From CAYNNQ01 sp964398785 (GTDB lineage Bacteria; Desulfobacterota; Desulfovibrionia; Desulfovibrionales; Desulfonatronovibrionaceae), in the NCBI GenBank assembly GCA_964398785.1, contig CAYNNQ010000046.1:1-16235 (forward strand): a DNA stretch of 16,235 bases, in the 5' to 3' direction. Of this stretch, positions 8,298-15,603 are shown piece after piece; positions within the stretch are counted from its first letter, which is position 1; the number at the start of each line of letters is the position of its first letter. The notes beneath the pieces were generated by a model. That model worked only from the letters and a program-made list of their open reading frames with translations. It did no database searches and had not been told where the DNA came from. The translations under genes were made by a program, and so were the position numbers.

Positions 8298-9566
8298 TTA
8301 TTCGGATTTTTCGATCCGTTTATATTCACAAGGCAACTGCCGGGGCAAAGACTTCATTCCCACTAGTTCGAGCTCCTTCTCCAAAACCGGAATTAACTTC
8401 TCCTCCATCCAACTTTCCATTTTTTTCCAATCATCCCTGCCCACAGGTCTGAATCCGTGGGCCAAAATGGATGTACTTCTTATATCAAGGTATGTAAGCA
8501 GATCTTTTTTATTGGCTCGGATAAAATTTGCTGCCTCGCCATTGGTCTTGGCGTCCACCAGCTCCCAAGCCTTATGCAAAGAAGCCTGATATTTACCTTT
8601 GTGATTTTTAAATAACTCTACCTCTTCTGGAATCTGATCCTCGGAGATATCAGAAGTGTTTATTTCACAATCTTTATACAGAACCCATTGGGCTATCCAT
8701 TCTATTATCCGGTACGCTCTGGCCACGGCTTCATCATAACGCCCCTGAAACACACGCCTCTTGGCATTCAGCCACAAATCATAAATCCGGCCCCCTTTTG
8801 CCTTTGGGGTATCCTCGTTGGCAAGCATAGCAGCTGTTTGAATATAAGCACCATACAAACTTCCTACTTCCCTGCTATGGGCGGATAAGAGGTTATATGC
8901 CTGACTATGATCAAAACAGTCCCAAGCATCAAAGGCCTTACTCAAATTCCTGGCCAGTAAGTATTCCTTTTGTATGGTTTCTTCCGCAGGAGGAGACATC
9001 CTATTCAGCCCCTGCAGAGCCTGACTGTAGCCATATTGTTTCCAGGCGGTTAAATAATTGGCAAGTTCTCTGGAAAAGCGAACCCTGCCCACCGCCGCTC
9101 GCGAACAGCATTGGGTGCCATCCACTACTTTATCCAAATCATTTCGCGCCCCTTTTACCAGGTACAATTGAACATCCAATTCCAGAGAAGCGAGGACCAA
9201 GGCTGCAGTCATGGTCTTTGTCCCGCCCGTATAATCAGCAATCAATTCACCTTCGTCCCGCCATTTTTCCATTTCCGTGCTGATCTTGATCACTGCTTCA
9301 TCCAAGTTGTCCCCGGGGACCAGCAGAACTGAAAAATCCTCGGGCTGCATATCCATTTGAGTGGGAATGTTGGGAAGAGAAGGCTTTTTATCTTCCCTGC
9401 TGGATTTAATTACTTTACCCTCCCCGGTTATCATCGCCTCGGAACCGGACTTACCCCCGGTGCAGATAAAGACGGTATGGTCGGGGTGCAGAAATCTTAT
9501 TGCCTCGATTAGCGGTTGATGACTGCCGCCTACTGTGGCGAAAAAAATCCTTTTCTCACTTGTCAT
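8298..9566 (-). CDS. CARF-HEPN cyclic-oligoadenylate-activated ribonuclease (TIGR02710/Csm6-like)
   Basis: Proteins of this type bind the cyclic oligoadenylate made by Cas10 through a CARF domain and then degrade RNA with a HEPN domain, arresting phage growth. The 422-residue product starts with a Rossmann-like strand (RIFFATVGGS, 6-15). It has the CARF signature DYTGGTKTM (111-119) and ends with a helical region bearing RSTSILAHG, where Arg363-x6-His370 fits the HEPN R-x4-6-H active site. The overall pattern resembles the TIGR02710 family rather than classical Csm6, so I leave the symbol empty. An AGGAG ribosome binding site lies 5 nt before the ATG. A 69-bp spacer containing two copies of AAACTATT (9585-9592, 9595-9602) separates it from cas6. 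Ligand ring size cannot be told from sequence. Confidence 0.88.
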   Translation of the reverse strand: MTSEKRIFFATVGGSHQPLIEAIRFLHPDHTVFICTGGKSGSEAMITGEGKVIKSSREDKKPSLPNIPTQMDMQPEDFSVLLVPGDNLDEAVIKISTEMEKWRDEGELIADYTGGTKTMTAALVLASLELDVQLYLVKGARNDLDKVVDGTQCCSRAAVGRVRFSRELANYLTAWKQYGYSQALQGLNRMSPPAEETIQKEYLLARNLSKAFDAWDCFDHSQAYNLLSAHSREVGSLYGAYIQTAAMLANEDTPKAKGGRIYDLWLNAKRRVFQGRYDEAVARAYRIIEWIAQWVLYKDCEINTSDISEDQIPEEVELFKNHKGKYQASLHKAWELVDAKTNGEAANFIRANKKDLLTYLDIRSTSILAHGFRPVGRDDWKKMESWMEEKLIPVLEKELELVGMKSLPRQLPCEYKRIEKSE

Positions 9567-9635
9567 GCTAGCTCCTGAAAAAACAAACTATTTAAAACTA
9601 TTATTCGCAAAATCAAAAAAGAAAGTGTCGTGTCC
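9567..9635 (-). repeat. Short AT-rich gap with a direct repeat between cas6 and the CARF gene
   Basis: AAACTATT is repeated at 9585-9592 and 9595-9602, exactly one helical turn apart. The gap also holds the AGGAG ribosome binding site of the CARF-HEPN gene. It may be a minor internal regulatory site or mere AT-rich spacer; nothing else is seen. Confidence 0.3.
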
Positions 9636-10616
9636 CTATTCCTGTATTTCCACCCGCCCCAGCCCCAAAGCCGCGCCCTTGCCCACGTGCAAAAGCTCGG
9701 CGGTCCGGAGCAGGGACAAGACGGTTTCGTCGGCTCCCTTGAGCCGAACATCACCAACAATCCCGCCCATAGGAACCTTTTTCCCCTGACGGTTGGAATA
9801 ACGCTTGTAGTCATCCCAAGAAGTTTTGGCATAATAGGAAAATCCGGAGCCGTTCAAGTCTTGCGGAGAATCACACCGGTGCACTTCTGCAGGCAGAATC
9901 TGCTCTTTTAAACGATCCCAGTTCTCCTTGCCCAATGGCCTCCCACTTCCAAAAACACATCCCAAGGATTCCATCCGCCGCAGGATATTCTGCAGGAAAA
10001 AATCCATATCCAGATGATTCAGATAGTGGCCGTTTTTGCGCAATCGCAGCGGGGTTATCAGGGAAAAATCCAACACCCGTGCATCCCGGGTTTCGTGCAT
10101 CCATGCAGACAGGGGCAAGGGTTCGCTCAATTGGTCGCTTAACCGGGCATGAGGATCAATATACTTGCTCCCCTCGGGCAGAAGCTGTTGCATGGACCGG
10201 ACGCAAAAGCCTATTCTCCGCCGGGTCAAGCCGGCTCTGGCCGCCCGCAAAATAGCCTCGGACAGGACCGGGGCAAAGCGGGTGCAGGAGCCAAACAGGG
10301 TTATATCCAGGCTGATAAGCCCGGGCTCACTGTCCGGGGAGACATAAAAAACATAACCCCGGGGCGAATCCATAAGCCCGGGCATGTCCGACTTTTTCAG
10401 ATACAGTTCATAATAGGGACAATCGTTTGCCACCAGACAGGAGTCGCATTTTTTACGTCCCTCAAACGGGCATACCAATCTCTGGATCTGCCAACCCAAT
10501 GCCCCGCGCAAAGTGGAGCCCAGATAAAAATCTTTCGGAAATGAGTCCTCTGCGCAAAGTTGGAAGCGAAAACGGGAAAGGCTGAGAGCTGAACTCAAAA
10601 AAGAGAAATCAGGCAT
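9636..10616 (-). CDS. cas6: Cas6 pre-crRNA processing endoribonuclease
   Basis: Cas6 cuts the long CRISPR transcript within each repeat, leaving the 8-nt handle predicted from this array. The 326-residue protein has an N-terminal RAMP segment with LGSTLRGALGW (32-42) and a C-terminal PMGGIVGDVRLKG...LLHVGKGAALGLGRVEI region, the glycine-rich hallmark of the Cas6 C-terminal family. Between them is a cysteine cluster, Cys49-x7-Cys57-x2-Cys60-x5-Cys66, which could bind zinc or an iron-sulfur cluster; it resembles the cluster seen in PF10040-type Cas6 proteins. The ATG follows GGAG with 8-nt spacing. It is the first gene of the cas operon, directly behind the divergent control region. The catalytic histidine cannot be assigned from sequence alone. 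Confidence 0.88.
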   Translation of the reverse strand: MPDFSFLSSALSLSRFRFQLCAEDSFPKDFYLGSTLRGALGWQIQRLVCPFEGRKKCDSCLVANDCPYYELYLKKSDMPGLMDSPRGYVFYVSPDSEPGLISLDITLFGSCTRFAPVLSEAILRAARAGLTRRRIGFCVRSMQQLLPEGSKYIDPHARLSDQLSEPLPLSAWMHETRDARVLDFSLITPLRLRKNGHYLNHLDMDFFLQNILRRMESLGCVFGSGRPLGKENWDRLKEQILPAEVHRCDSPQDLNGSGFSYYAKTSWDDYKRYSNRQGKKVPMGGIVGDVRLKGADETVLSLLRTAELLHVGKGAALGLGRVEIQE

Positions 10617-10659
10617 CTAAAAAACTCCAAAAAAACAATTTTATGCAGACTAGCTTTAG

Positions 10660-10665
10660 ATTATA
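10660..10665 (-). promoter_or_regulatory. Putative -10 box of the cas operon
   Basis: The minus strand reads TATAAT here, a perfect sigma-70 -10 hexamer, 44 bp before the cas6 start codon. No good -35 box stands 16-18 bp away; the -35 position falls in the dyad at 10669-10696. A weak or activator-dependent promoter is therefore likely. The call rests on the hexamer, its position and the divergent layout. Confidence 0.5.
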
Positions 10666-10668
10666 TTC

Positions 10669-10696
10669 GAGTCAATAAAGCTACACTTATTGATTC
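10669..10696. promoter_or_regulatory. 28-bp dyad in the divergent control region, possible operator
   Basis: GAGTCAATAA at 10669-10678 and TTATTGATTC at 10687-10696 form 10-bp arms with one mismatch around an 8-base centre. The dyad overlaps the -35 zone expected for the TATAAT box at 10660-10665 and lies between the two divergent operons. That position suits a dimeric regulator controlling the cas genes, the signalling module, or both. A T-run follows on the plus strand, but nothing upstream on that strand needs terminating. Confidence 0.45.
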
Positions 10697-10724
10697 AAGG
10701 TTTTTTTGCATAAACGTAGGGTTT

Positions 10725-10741
10725 AAGGCAGCACTTGCCTT
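10725..10741 (+). other. Small hairpin with T-rich tail in the plus-strand leader
   Basis: AAGGCA (10725-10730) and TGCCTT (10736-10741) pair around a 5-base loop and are followed by TAGTCTTTTT. In the untranslated leader of the plus-strand operon this could act as a weak attenuator. The stem is only 6 bp, so chance is a real alternative. Confidence 0.25.
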
Positions 10742-10768
10742 TAGTCTTTTTATACGGCATTAGATTTC

Positions 10769-10782
10769 GGATTTGTAAATCC
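10769..10782. promoter_or_regulatory. Near-perfect 14-bp palindrome before the plus-strand module
   Basis: GGATTTGTAAATCC is symmetric apart from its two central bases and lies 40 bp before the chosen start of the first plus-strand gene. It may be an operator. It is followed by CAAAAAATTTTTG (10788-10800), a second small palindrome. No regulator can be named. Confidence 0.35.
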
Positions 10783-10821
10783 AAGAACAAAAAATTTTTG
10801 CAACCAAGGCATGACCCACAG

Positions 10822-11247
10822 ATGAGCAAAAAAGGCAAGGAACTTCTGAAAAATTTGTGGCGGGAACAAAGAGCCGCATCAGCCAGAGAAAAACAGCACG
10901 CGGACACGGAGTTCCGGACCGGACAGCTCTATTTCGGGGCCTGCGACCACCATCTCAAAAGCATGACCCGGCACTTCCCGGCAGTTGTCTGCACTACCCA
11001 CCCGGTCTATGTCCTGGAAGAAATCGCCAACCTTGGGGCCAAACTCTGTCCGTGCACTACAAATATCCATTTTGGAACTCCGCGCATCCGAAAGGGATGC
11101 AAACTGCCGGACACCCGAAGAGTAATATCCAGGACCTCCTATGTGCTTATCAAATATGGATTTACAGTCAAAAAGGCGGAGCGATTCCGCAGGGACCTGA
11201 GCTACACCGGCATGGTACCGCATGAATGCTTCAAGGAGCCGAAGTGA
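10822..11247 (+). CDS. Small protein, possibly MazF/PemK-like SH3-type fold
   Basis: I do not recognise this 141-residue protein with certainty. After a charged helical N-terminus (about 1-30) it has TGQLYFGAC, PAVVCTT, an LCPCTTN segment, IRKGCKL and a TSYVLIKYGFTV stretch. This order of strands recalls MazF/PemK-family SH3 barrels (the G-D/Q-hydrophobic-W/Y start and the later SYV segment), but catalytic residues cannot be confirmed. The ORF is open to an ATG at 10735; I prefer the ATG at 10822, which begins a clean MSKKGKELLK N-terminus and leaves the palindromes at 10769-10800 in the untranslated leader. Its TGA stop overlaps the GTG start of the next gene, so the two are coupled. It heads the module opposite the cas operon and may be a toxin-like effector or an accessory partner. 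Confidence 0.55.
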   Translation: MSKKGKELLKNLWREQRAASAREKQHADTEFRTGQLYFGACDHHLKSMTRHFPAVVCTTHPVYVLEEIANLGAKLCPCTTNIHFGTPRIRKGCKLPDTRRVISRTSYVLIKYGFTVKKAERFRRDLSYTGMVPHECFKEPK

Positions 11248-12314
11248 AGGAAAACAGCAAGGACCAGCAGTGGCGGCAATGGCTTAAAAGCGATGAATGC
11301 CTCCGGATCATGAACGAATGCGCCCGCAGAATACACAGGCTTATTTGCTCCGGAAGACTCACGGATCCGGAGCACATGCGCCAATCCAGGGAAGAGGACA
11401 GCCTGCGGGAAATCGAGGCCCGATTGTGGATATTTCTGTTTGAACTGAACGATTCGCCGCAAAAAAAACATTGGTTGGAACAGATCCGGCAACAAAATTT
11501 TTCCACGCTAAAAACAAATATTGTCAATAAATACCGCCAAGCAGCCCTGGACAAACTGCGAAAAAAGGACGGCAGCGCTTGGCATGCCTGCTACAGGCGG
11601 GCCAGAAACGTTTTCGGCAAGCACGCCGATGTTCGGCTTCTGGCCGAAAAGCAGGGCTCGTTCTATTCCCCTATGTCCGAGCCGGAAAACATGCCCAAAC
11701 TGAGCAGACTCAATCCGGAATTCTGGAAGGAAGTTCCACCTCCGCCTGTGCACATGGAAGACATCAGGAAAATCGAAACTATCTCCAGAAGCGGGCTGGA
11801 CTTTTGGCACGGACTGGCCTTTCTTTTAAGGGATAAACATCATCTGGCCCTGCGCATATTCATAGATTTTCTGGCCCACCATTTTCCGCAGGAATGCGCG
11901 GACCGGGAGCAAATATCAGCGGAAAGTCCGGCTTTTTCCAAAACTGAAGAAAACAAAAATGAATCATTAAAGGATACTTTCCGGGCCGAACAAACTTCTG
12001 CGGAGCATGAGCAAACCAGGGCGAGACTGAGGGAGCTGGCCCGAGATCTTGCCCAACAGTTGGAAGACAAGGAAAAAATGATCCTGGACTGCATGTACGG
12101 GAGGCAAATGACCAAATCCAAAACAGCTGAAGAACTGGGGTATTCTCATGCCGCGGGACTGGCCTATCCCTTAGCCAAGCTCCTGGAAAAAATCCGCAGA
12201 TTCTGCAGCCTTTGGCCCGGCCTGGACGGAGAATCTCATGACCAAGAAATGGCGGCGGAATTTTTGGATATTGTAATCGAATTTTGCAAAAGCCGGACAT
12301 TAGACCGTAATTAG
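11244..12314 (+). CDS. Sigma-70-family-like protein, CRISPR-adjacent
   Basis: The C-terminal part (about 265-321) reads like sigma region 4: LAQQLEDKEKMIL, then GRQMTKSKTAEELGYSHAAG, then a recognition-type helix ending KLLEKIRRF. A basic helical stretch near 84-124 (NFSTLKTNIVNKY...LDKLRKK) could be region 2. At 356 residues it is much longer than a plain ECF sigma factor (about 180-200), with an insert holding PPPPVHMEDI and a charged linker. I chose the GTG at 11244 because AAGGAG lies 5 nt upstream and GTGA overlaps the previous stop; an in-frame ATG exists at 11226 without such a site. The next gene encodes a zinc-finger anti-sigma-like protein, which supports a sigma role. The known analogues would be CalpS or the RpoE of type III-E loci. 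A simple DNA-binding HTH regulator is the alternative. Confidence 0.55.
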   Translation: MKENSKDQQWRQWLKSDECLRIMNECARRIHRLICSGRLTDPEHMRQSREEDSLREIEARLWIFLFELNDSPQKKHWLEQIRQQNFSTLKTNIVNKYRQAALDKLRKKDGSAWHACYRRARNVFGKHADVRLLAEKQGSFYSPMSEPENMPKLSRLNPEFWKEVPPPPVHMEDIRKIETISRSGLDFWHGLAFLLRDKHHLALRIFIDFLAHHFPQECADREQISAESPAFSKTEENKNESLKDTFRAEQTSAEHEQTRARLRELARDLAQQLEDKEKMILDCMYGRQMTKSKTAEELGYSHAAGLAYPLAKLLEKIRRFCSLWPGLDGESHDQEMAAEFLDIVIEFCKSRTLDRN

Positions 12315-12331
12315 GGATACAGGGGTCAAAA

Positions 12332-13432
12332 ATGGACAACCACGAAATCATCCTGGCCTGGCAGGAAGCCTTTTGCCTGCGGACCTGCCCGCCGGACAAA
12401 ATTTTTAACGAGAAAGACATGAACGTGAGAAAGCATATCCAGGCCTGTCCCTTTTGCCGGGAACGAAGCAAAGAAGCTGAACCGGAATGGTCAAGTCTGG
12501 GAGACAAAATACTTGAATATTTCCCTCTGCCGGATCCCCAGTCGCGGATAGCCCCCGGACAAGTATGGACAATCAGCGACAAACTCGCCGGGTGGCAGGA
12601 AGATAAGCACTATAACCCACCCCAAGTATTGGTTTACGATTTAACGGACGAATACGTGGTTCAGACCGTCCAGATATACGGAGATACCGCCCTGATGGGG
12701 CCGGATGATGTCTTGCTGGGGGAATTCGGATTCGCGGAAACCTGGAACACTTACGCCCTTAACAGAAACGACCTGGGAAATTTTATTGGGTCCGTGGGGG
12801 AAAGACATCTTCAAAGGACAAAAGAAAGGATAGAAAAAAAGGATTTTAAACACATAGACGAAAATTCAACACTTTACCAGTTCCGACTCCTGGAGCTGGA
12901 AACCGGTAGCTTTTTTTCCTCTCAATCCATATCCGGGCTTCTTCCCCAGACACCAAGTGCTCAACTCACTGAACTATTCCCCTCCGGGGAGACCGTGAAT
13001 CAGGTCCTTGAAGAAAAATACCCCCGGGGAGAAACTGCTGTAGCAGAAGACCCTCTGCTGGCCCTGGCCCTGTTTCAGCTCCCGCAGGAAAAACTGAATA
13101 TGGCCGCCTCCAGCACCGGGGATATCCACCCGGTCAACTGGGTCAAAACCGGCTCCGGCGACCTTTCTATCACCGGAAGCGGCGCCCGGATAATTTTGAA
13201 CAAATACCGGGAGGGAACGATCCTTGTCAGCGGCACGCTCAATGACCAAATTCCACATACCTGTGATTTCCTTGCCTGGTGGAGTACTTTTTCCGGGCAC
13301 AGAATACCGGCCCGGGAAACGGATCTGGACCCGGATACCGGAGAGTTCGACATCGAAATAACGGACGTCTCCCGGGAGGAATACAAAAACGGAAACGTGA
13401 TACTTTTAGTGCTCGAACAAAAAGATGACTAA
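12332..13432 (+). CDS. Zinc-finger anti-sigma-like protein with a possible MazF-like middle domain
   Basis: The N-terminus has Cys15, Cys19, His35, Cys39 and Cys42; the H-x3-C-x2-C spacing of the last three is the signature of zinc-binding anti-sigma (zf-HC2/ZAS) domains. A middle segment from about 73 (IAPGQVWTISD...PPQVLVYDL...YVVQTVQIY...ALNRNDLGNF) has the strand order of a MazF-like SH3 barrel. A Pro/Ser/Glu linker (about 200-240) is followed by a beta-rich C-terminal part (about 270-366: SITGSGARIIL, GTILVSGTLND, GEFDIEITDV). No membrane segment is seen, so it is probably a soluble anti-sigma. The ATG has AGGGG 6 nt upstream. It overlaps the protease gene by 8 nt. By analogy with CalpT and Csx30 it is the likely substrate of the protease and the partner that holds the sigma-like factor. 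That function is inference. Confidence 0.55.
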   Translation: MDNHEIILAWQEAFCLRTCPPDKIFNEKDMNVRKHIQACPFCRERSKEAEPEWSSLGDKILEYFPLPDPQSRIAPGQVWTISDKLAGWQEDKHYNPPQVLVYDLTDEYVVQTVQIYGDTALMGPDDVLLGEFGFAETWNTYALNRNDLGNFIGSVGERHLQRTKERIEKKDFKHIDENSTLYQFRLLELETGSFFSSQSISGLLPQTPSAQLTELFPSGETVNQVLEEKYPRGETAVAEDPLLALALFQLPQEKLNMAASSTGDIHPVNWVKTGSGDLSITGSGARIILNKYREGTILVSGTLNDQIPHTCDFLAWWSTFSGHRIPARETDLDPDTGEFDIEITDVSREEYKNGNVILLVLEQKDD

Positions 13433-15524
13433 CCCGAACCTTTCTCAGCTATTCAGCCGGATCACCAGGGGAAAATACGCGCATCTGGAAAGCCTTCTCC
13501 AAAATAGGCGGATAGAGTGGCAAAAAGAAAACGACGGCCATGTTTTGGAAGAAATACTTGACTGCTGCCCGGAAGAATTCCGGCTTCCGGTTAAGCTGAC
13601 GATCATCAATGCCTATCTTAAAGCCCCGCACAAGTGTCCACCGCAATCCGCAGAAGCAATTCAAGATAGTATCCCTTTCCGGGAAACAGGGCTTGAACTC
13701 TCCTGGGACAGGGCGCTTGAAATTTCCTGGTGCCCTGTCCCAATTCCCCTTACCGCAGGAGCGAAAACCGCTGTACAGACTTTTCTGGTGGGATGGTGCA
13801 AAGGGAATAATAGACTCGAAATATCCGAAATCTTACTCCGGGAGATGGCCGACGAAACCCGGAAAGCAATCAAAACAGCGGCAACTCTGACTCAGAAAAA
13901 ACACCCAGGGACGCTGTACTGCCTGCGGGCAGGCGGGGTTGGGATGTCCCCTGTCCAGGGCCGGTCCCTGGCTTTGCCTTTATATGCGGCCTTTACTGCA
14001 GCAGCCGAGGGTTGGGAAATGCCCAATCTTCTACTGAGCGGGGATATCGGAGAAAACGGGCATCTTCTCCCGATCGCAGACATCTCGCAAAAAAAGGAAA
14101 CAGCCCTGGAGCACGGGTATTCGGGCCTGATCTTCCCGAATCAGGAACATTCCTCAAATAAATTTCTGTTTCCGGTACAGACCCCAGAGCAGGCCCTTTT
14201 ACTGGCCAAATCCGATTCTCCCCGGCTGCGGAAGACTATTCACCATTTTCTGGCGCATTTACATGACCCCGGGCAAACCGTTCTGGAGCTTCCCCGACTG
14301 AACGTAAACTGCCTGGAGCTACTTGCCCGCGACTATCAGAGGCAAATAGGCAAAACCTTCCTAAGTGCCATTCTAAAGGCCCCGCAGGACACCCGCAGCA
14401 TGCTCTCCAGGCTGGAAGAGGAAATGGAGACGCCGAACTGGTCCATGCGCCGCATGCAGGCCATATTCTCCTTTTTCCCCGAACCGGAGGTAATTAAAAA
14501 CGCCGCCATCCCCCCGGACATACTCTTTCGCCTTGCCTGGCTTCAATACATGCTTAAAAACCATTCCGGACTTCTGCGCGAAGGGGATGAATGGGCCGGA
14601 CTCAGCGAAGAGGCAGTAAACAGGGTTTTGGATATGGAAGAATGCGACTTCAACGGATTGGCCCATGCCGTAAAATTTCACGCCGGGAGACTGGTCCGGG
14701 AACGCCACAACGCCTTTATTTTCCAGCCCGACCTACCCGAGACCCTGGAGCCGCAGTTAAAGGACCTGATTAGGTGTACTGAAAATTATTACCGGGAAAG
14801 AAAAAAACAAGGATCCCCAACCAGCAAGCATCTGGGAGCATTGTGGGGGACAATTGCTCAAAATTTCGCCTTCTGCGGTCCGAAATACCTGGAAGAAACT
14901 CAAAAATACGCTTGGGCGGCCTGGGAAGCCTTTGGAGGCAGGGATGATATCGAGGACTGCAGAAGGTGCGTGTCCTACCTTTATTTTGCCTGTTTGGATG
15001 CCGGCCGCTTGGAGGAAGCCCGGGACTATTTGAGACGCCTGGGTCCGGACCACATTCCGAACAGCAAACAGCTGGAAAATGAGCCTTTCCCGGCTCTGGC
15101 CTTTGCCCGCTGGCTCCTGGAAGGGGAGCAGCCTGTCCCGGGTCTGCTTGATGAACTGAAAAAAACGGCGGCTATATCGGACATGCGCCATCCCTGGCAG
15201 CTTGTTTTATACAATCTGGCTGCCTGCGAGCCAGAGGAAAACGCTGCTCTGGAAATGAGCAAAAGGAGCCTTGATTTCTGCTTGCACTCCGATTCCGGAC
15301 CGCCGGTTCGGGCCATGGCCCTTTTACCCTTAAGCGTGATTTATGAAAAAAAGTTACTTCCTTTTGCAGAGATTGAGGGACAGATAAAAAAAGCCCAACA
15401 AATCATTCGTTTAAATTTGAATAAAGCCGGACACTTCAACTTGATCGTCAAGGCTGACCCCAGGGAAGTGCTCCCAATCGTCCAGGAACAGAAGAAAACC
15501 CTTTTCCCTTTTACATACAGGTAA
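13425..15524 (+). CDS. Lon-like (S16) serine protease without ATPase, fused to a helical tail
   Basis: Residues about 160-270 match the Lon proteolytic domain: GRSLALPLYAAF holds the nucleophile Ser181, then SGDIGENGHLLPIADISQKK matches the Lon TGE..L.G.VLPIGGLKEK segment, placing Lys223 at the catalytic lysine. The Ser-Lys spacing is 42 residues against 43 in E. coli Lon (S679/K722). A GLIFP strand follows, as in Lon. There is no Walker A/B or AAA module. The first 150 residues are helical and unassigned. Residues about 290-699 are all-alpha with TPR-like pairs (for instance YLYFACLDAGRLEEARDYLRRLG), probably a docking scaffold. I see no CARF, SAVED or membrane segment. Its ATG overlaps the anti-sigma-like gene by 8 nt, so substrate and protease would be made together. 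It resembles CalpL in protease class and Csx29 in having a helical repeat scaffold. Confidence 0.75.
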   Translation: MTNPNLSQLFSRITRGKYAHLESLLQNRRIEWQKENDGHVLEEILDCCPEEFRLPVKLTIINAYLKAPHKCPPQSAEAIQDSIPFRETGLELSWDRALEISWCPVPIPLTAGAKTAVQTFLVGWCKGNNRLEISEILLREMADETRKAIKTAATLTQKKHPGTLYCLRAGGVGMSPVQGRSLALPLYAAFTAAAEGWEMPNLLLSGDIGENGHLLPIADISQKKETALEHGYSGLIFPNQEHSSNKFLFPVQTPEQALLLAKSDSPRLRKTIHHFLAHLHDPGQTVLELPRLNVNCLELLARDYQRQIGKTFLSAILKAPQDTRSMLSRLEEEMETPNWSMRRMQAIFSFFPEPEVIKNAAIPPDILFRLAWLQYMLKNHSGLLREGDEWAGLSEEAVNRVLDMEECDFNGLAHAVKFHAGRLVRERHNAFIFQPDLPETLEPQLKDLIRCTENYYRERKKQGSPTSKHLGALWGTIAQNFAFCGPKYLEETQKYAWAAWEAFGGRDDIEDCRRCVSYLYFACLDAGRLEEARDYLRRLGPDHIPNSKQLENEPFPALAFARWLLEGEQPVPGLLDELKKTAAISDMRHPWQLVLYNLAACEPEENAALEMSKRSLDFCLHSDSGPPVRAMALLPLSVIYEKKLLPFAEIEGQIKKAQQIIRLNLNKAGHFNLIVKADPREVLPIVQEQKKTLFPFTYR

Positions 15525-15603
15525 AATGTATTAATTGTACTAGATGATATAACCTCGCTGCCCTGAATTAATACAATAACGTCAAACCCAGCGCCTATAA
15601 ACA
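15525..15603. promoter_or_regulatory. Intergenic inverted repeat before the PilZ gene
   Basis: TGTATTAATT (15527-15536) and AATTAATACA (15566-15575) are perfect 10-bp inverted arms 29 nt apart, each with an ATTAAT core. No T-run follows, so a terminator is unlikely. A paired operator or part of the promoter for the PilZ gene fits better. A TATAAC at 15548-15553 could be a -10 box, but no -35 is evident. Confidence 0.4.

Noticed and set aside
10669..10707. Dyad plus T-run as a rho-independent terminator on the plus strand
   Set aside because: The stem is AT-rich, four bases separate it from the T-run, and no plus-strand gene lies upstream between the divergent operons; an operator is more likely.
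11860..12582. A 240-residue minus-strand frame across the sigma-like and anti-sigma-like genes
   Set aside because: It spans the junction of two well-supported plus-strand genes with matched ribosome binding sites and has no recognisable features.
12332..13432. Membrane-anchored anti-sigma factor
   Set aside because: No hydrophobic stretch long enough to cross a membrane is visible in the 366 residues.
13425..15524. SAVED or CARF sensor domain in the Lon-like protease
   Set aside because: I looked for Rossmann-type strand and glycine patterns such as the TGGTK of the CARF protein at 8298-9566 and found none; the tail looks all-alpha. Fold prediction could overturn this.
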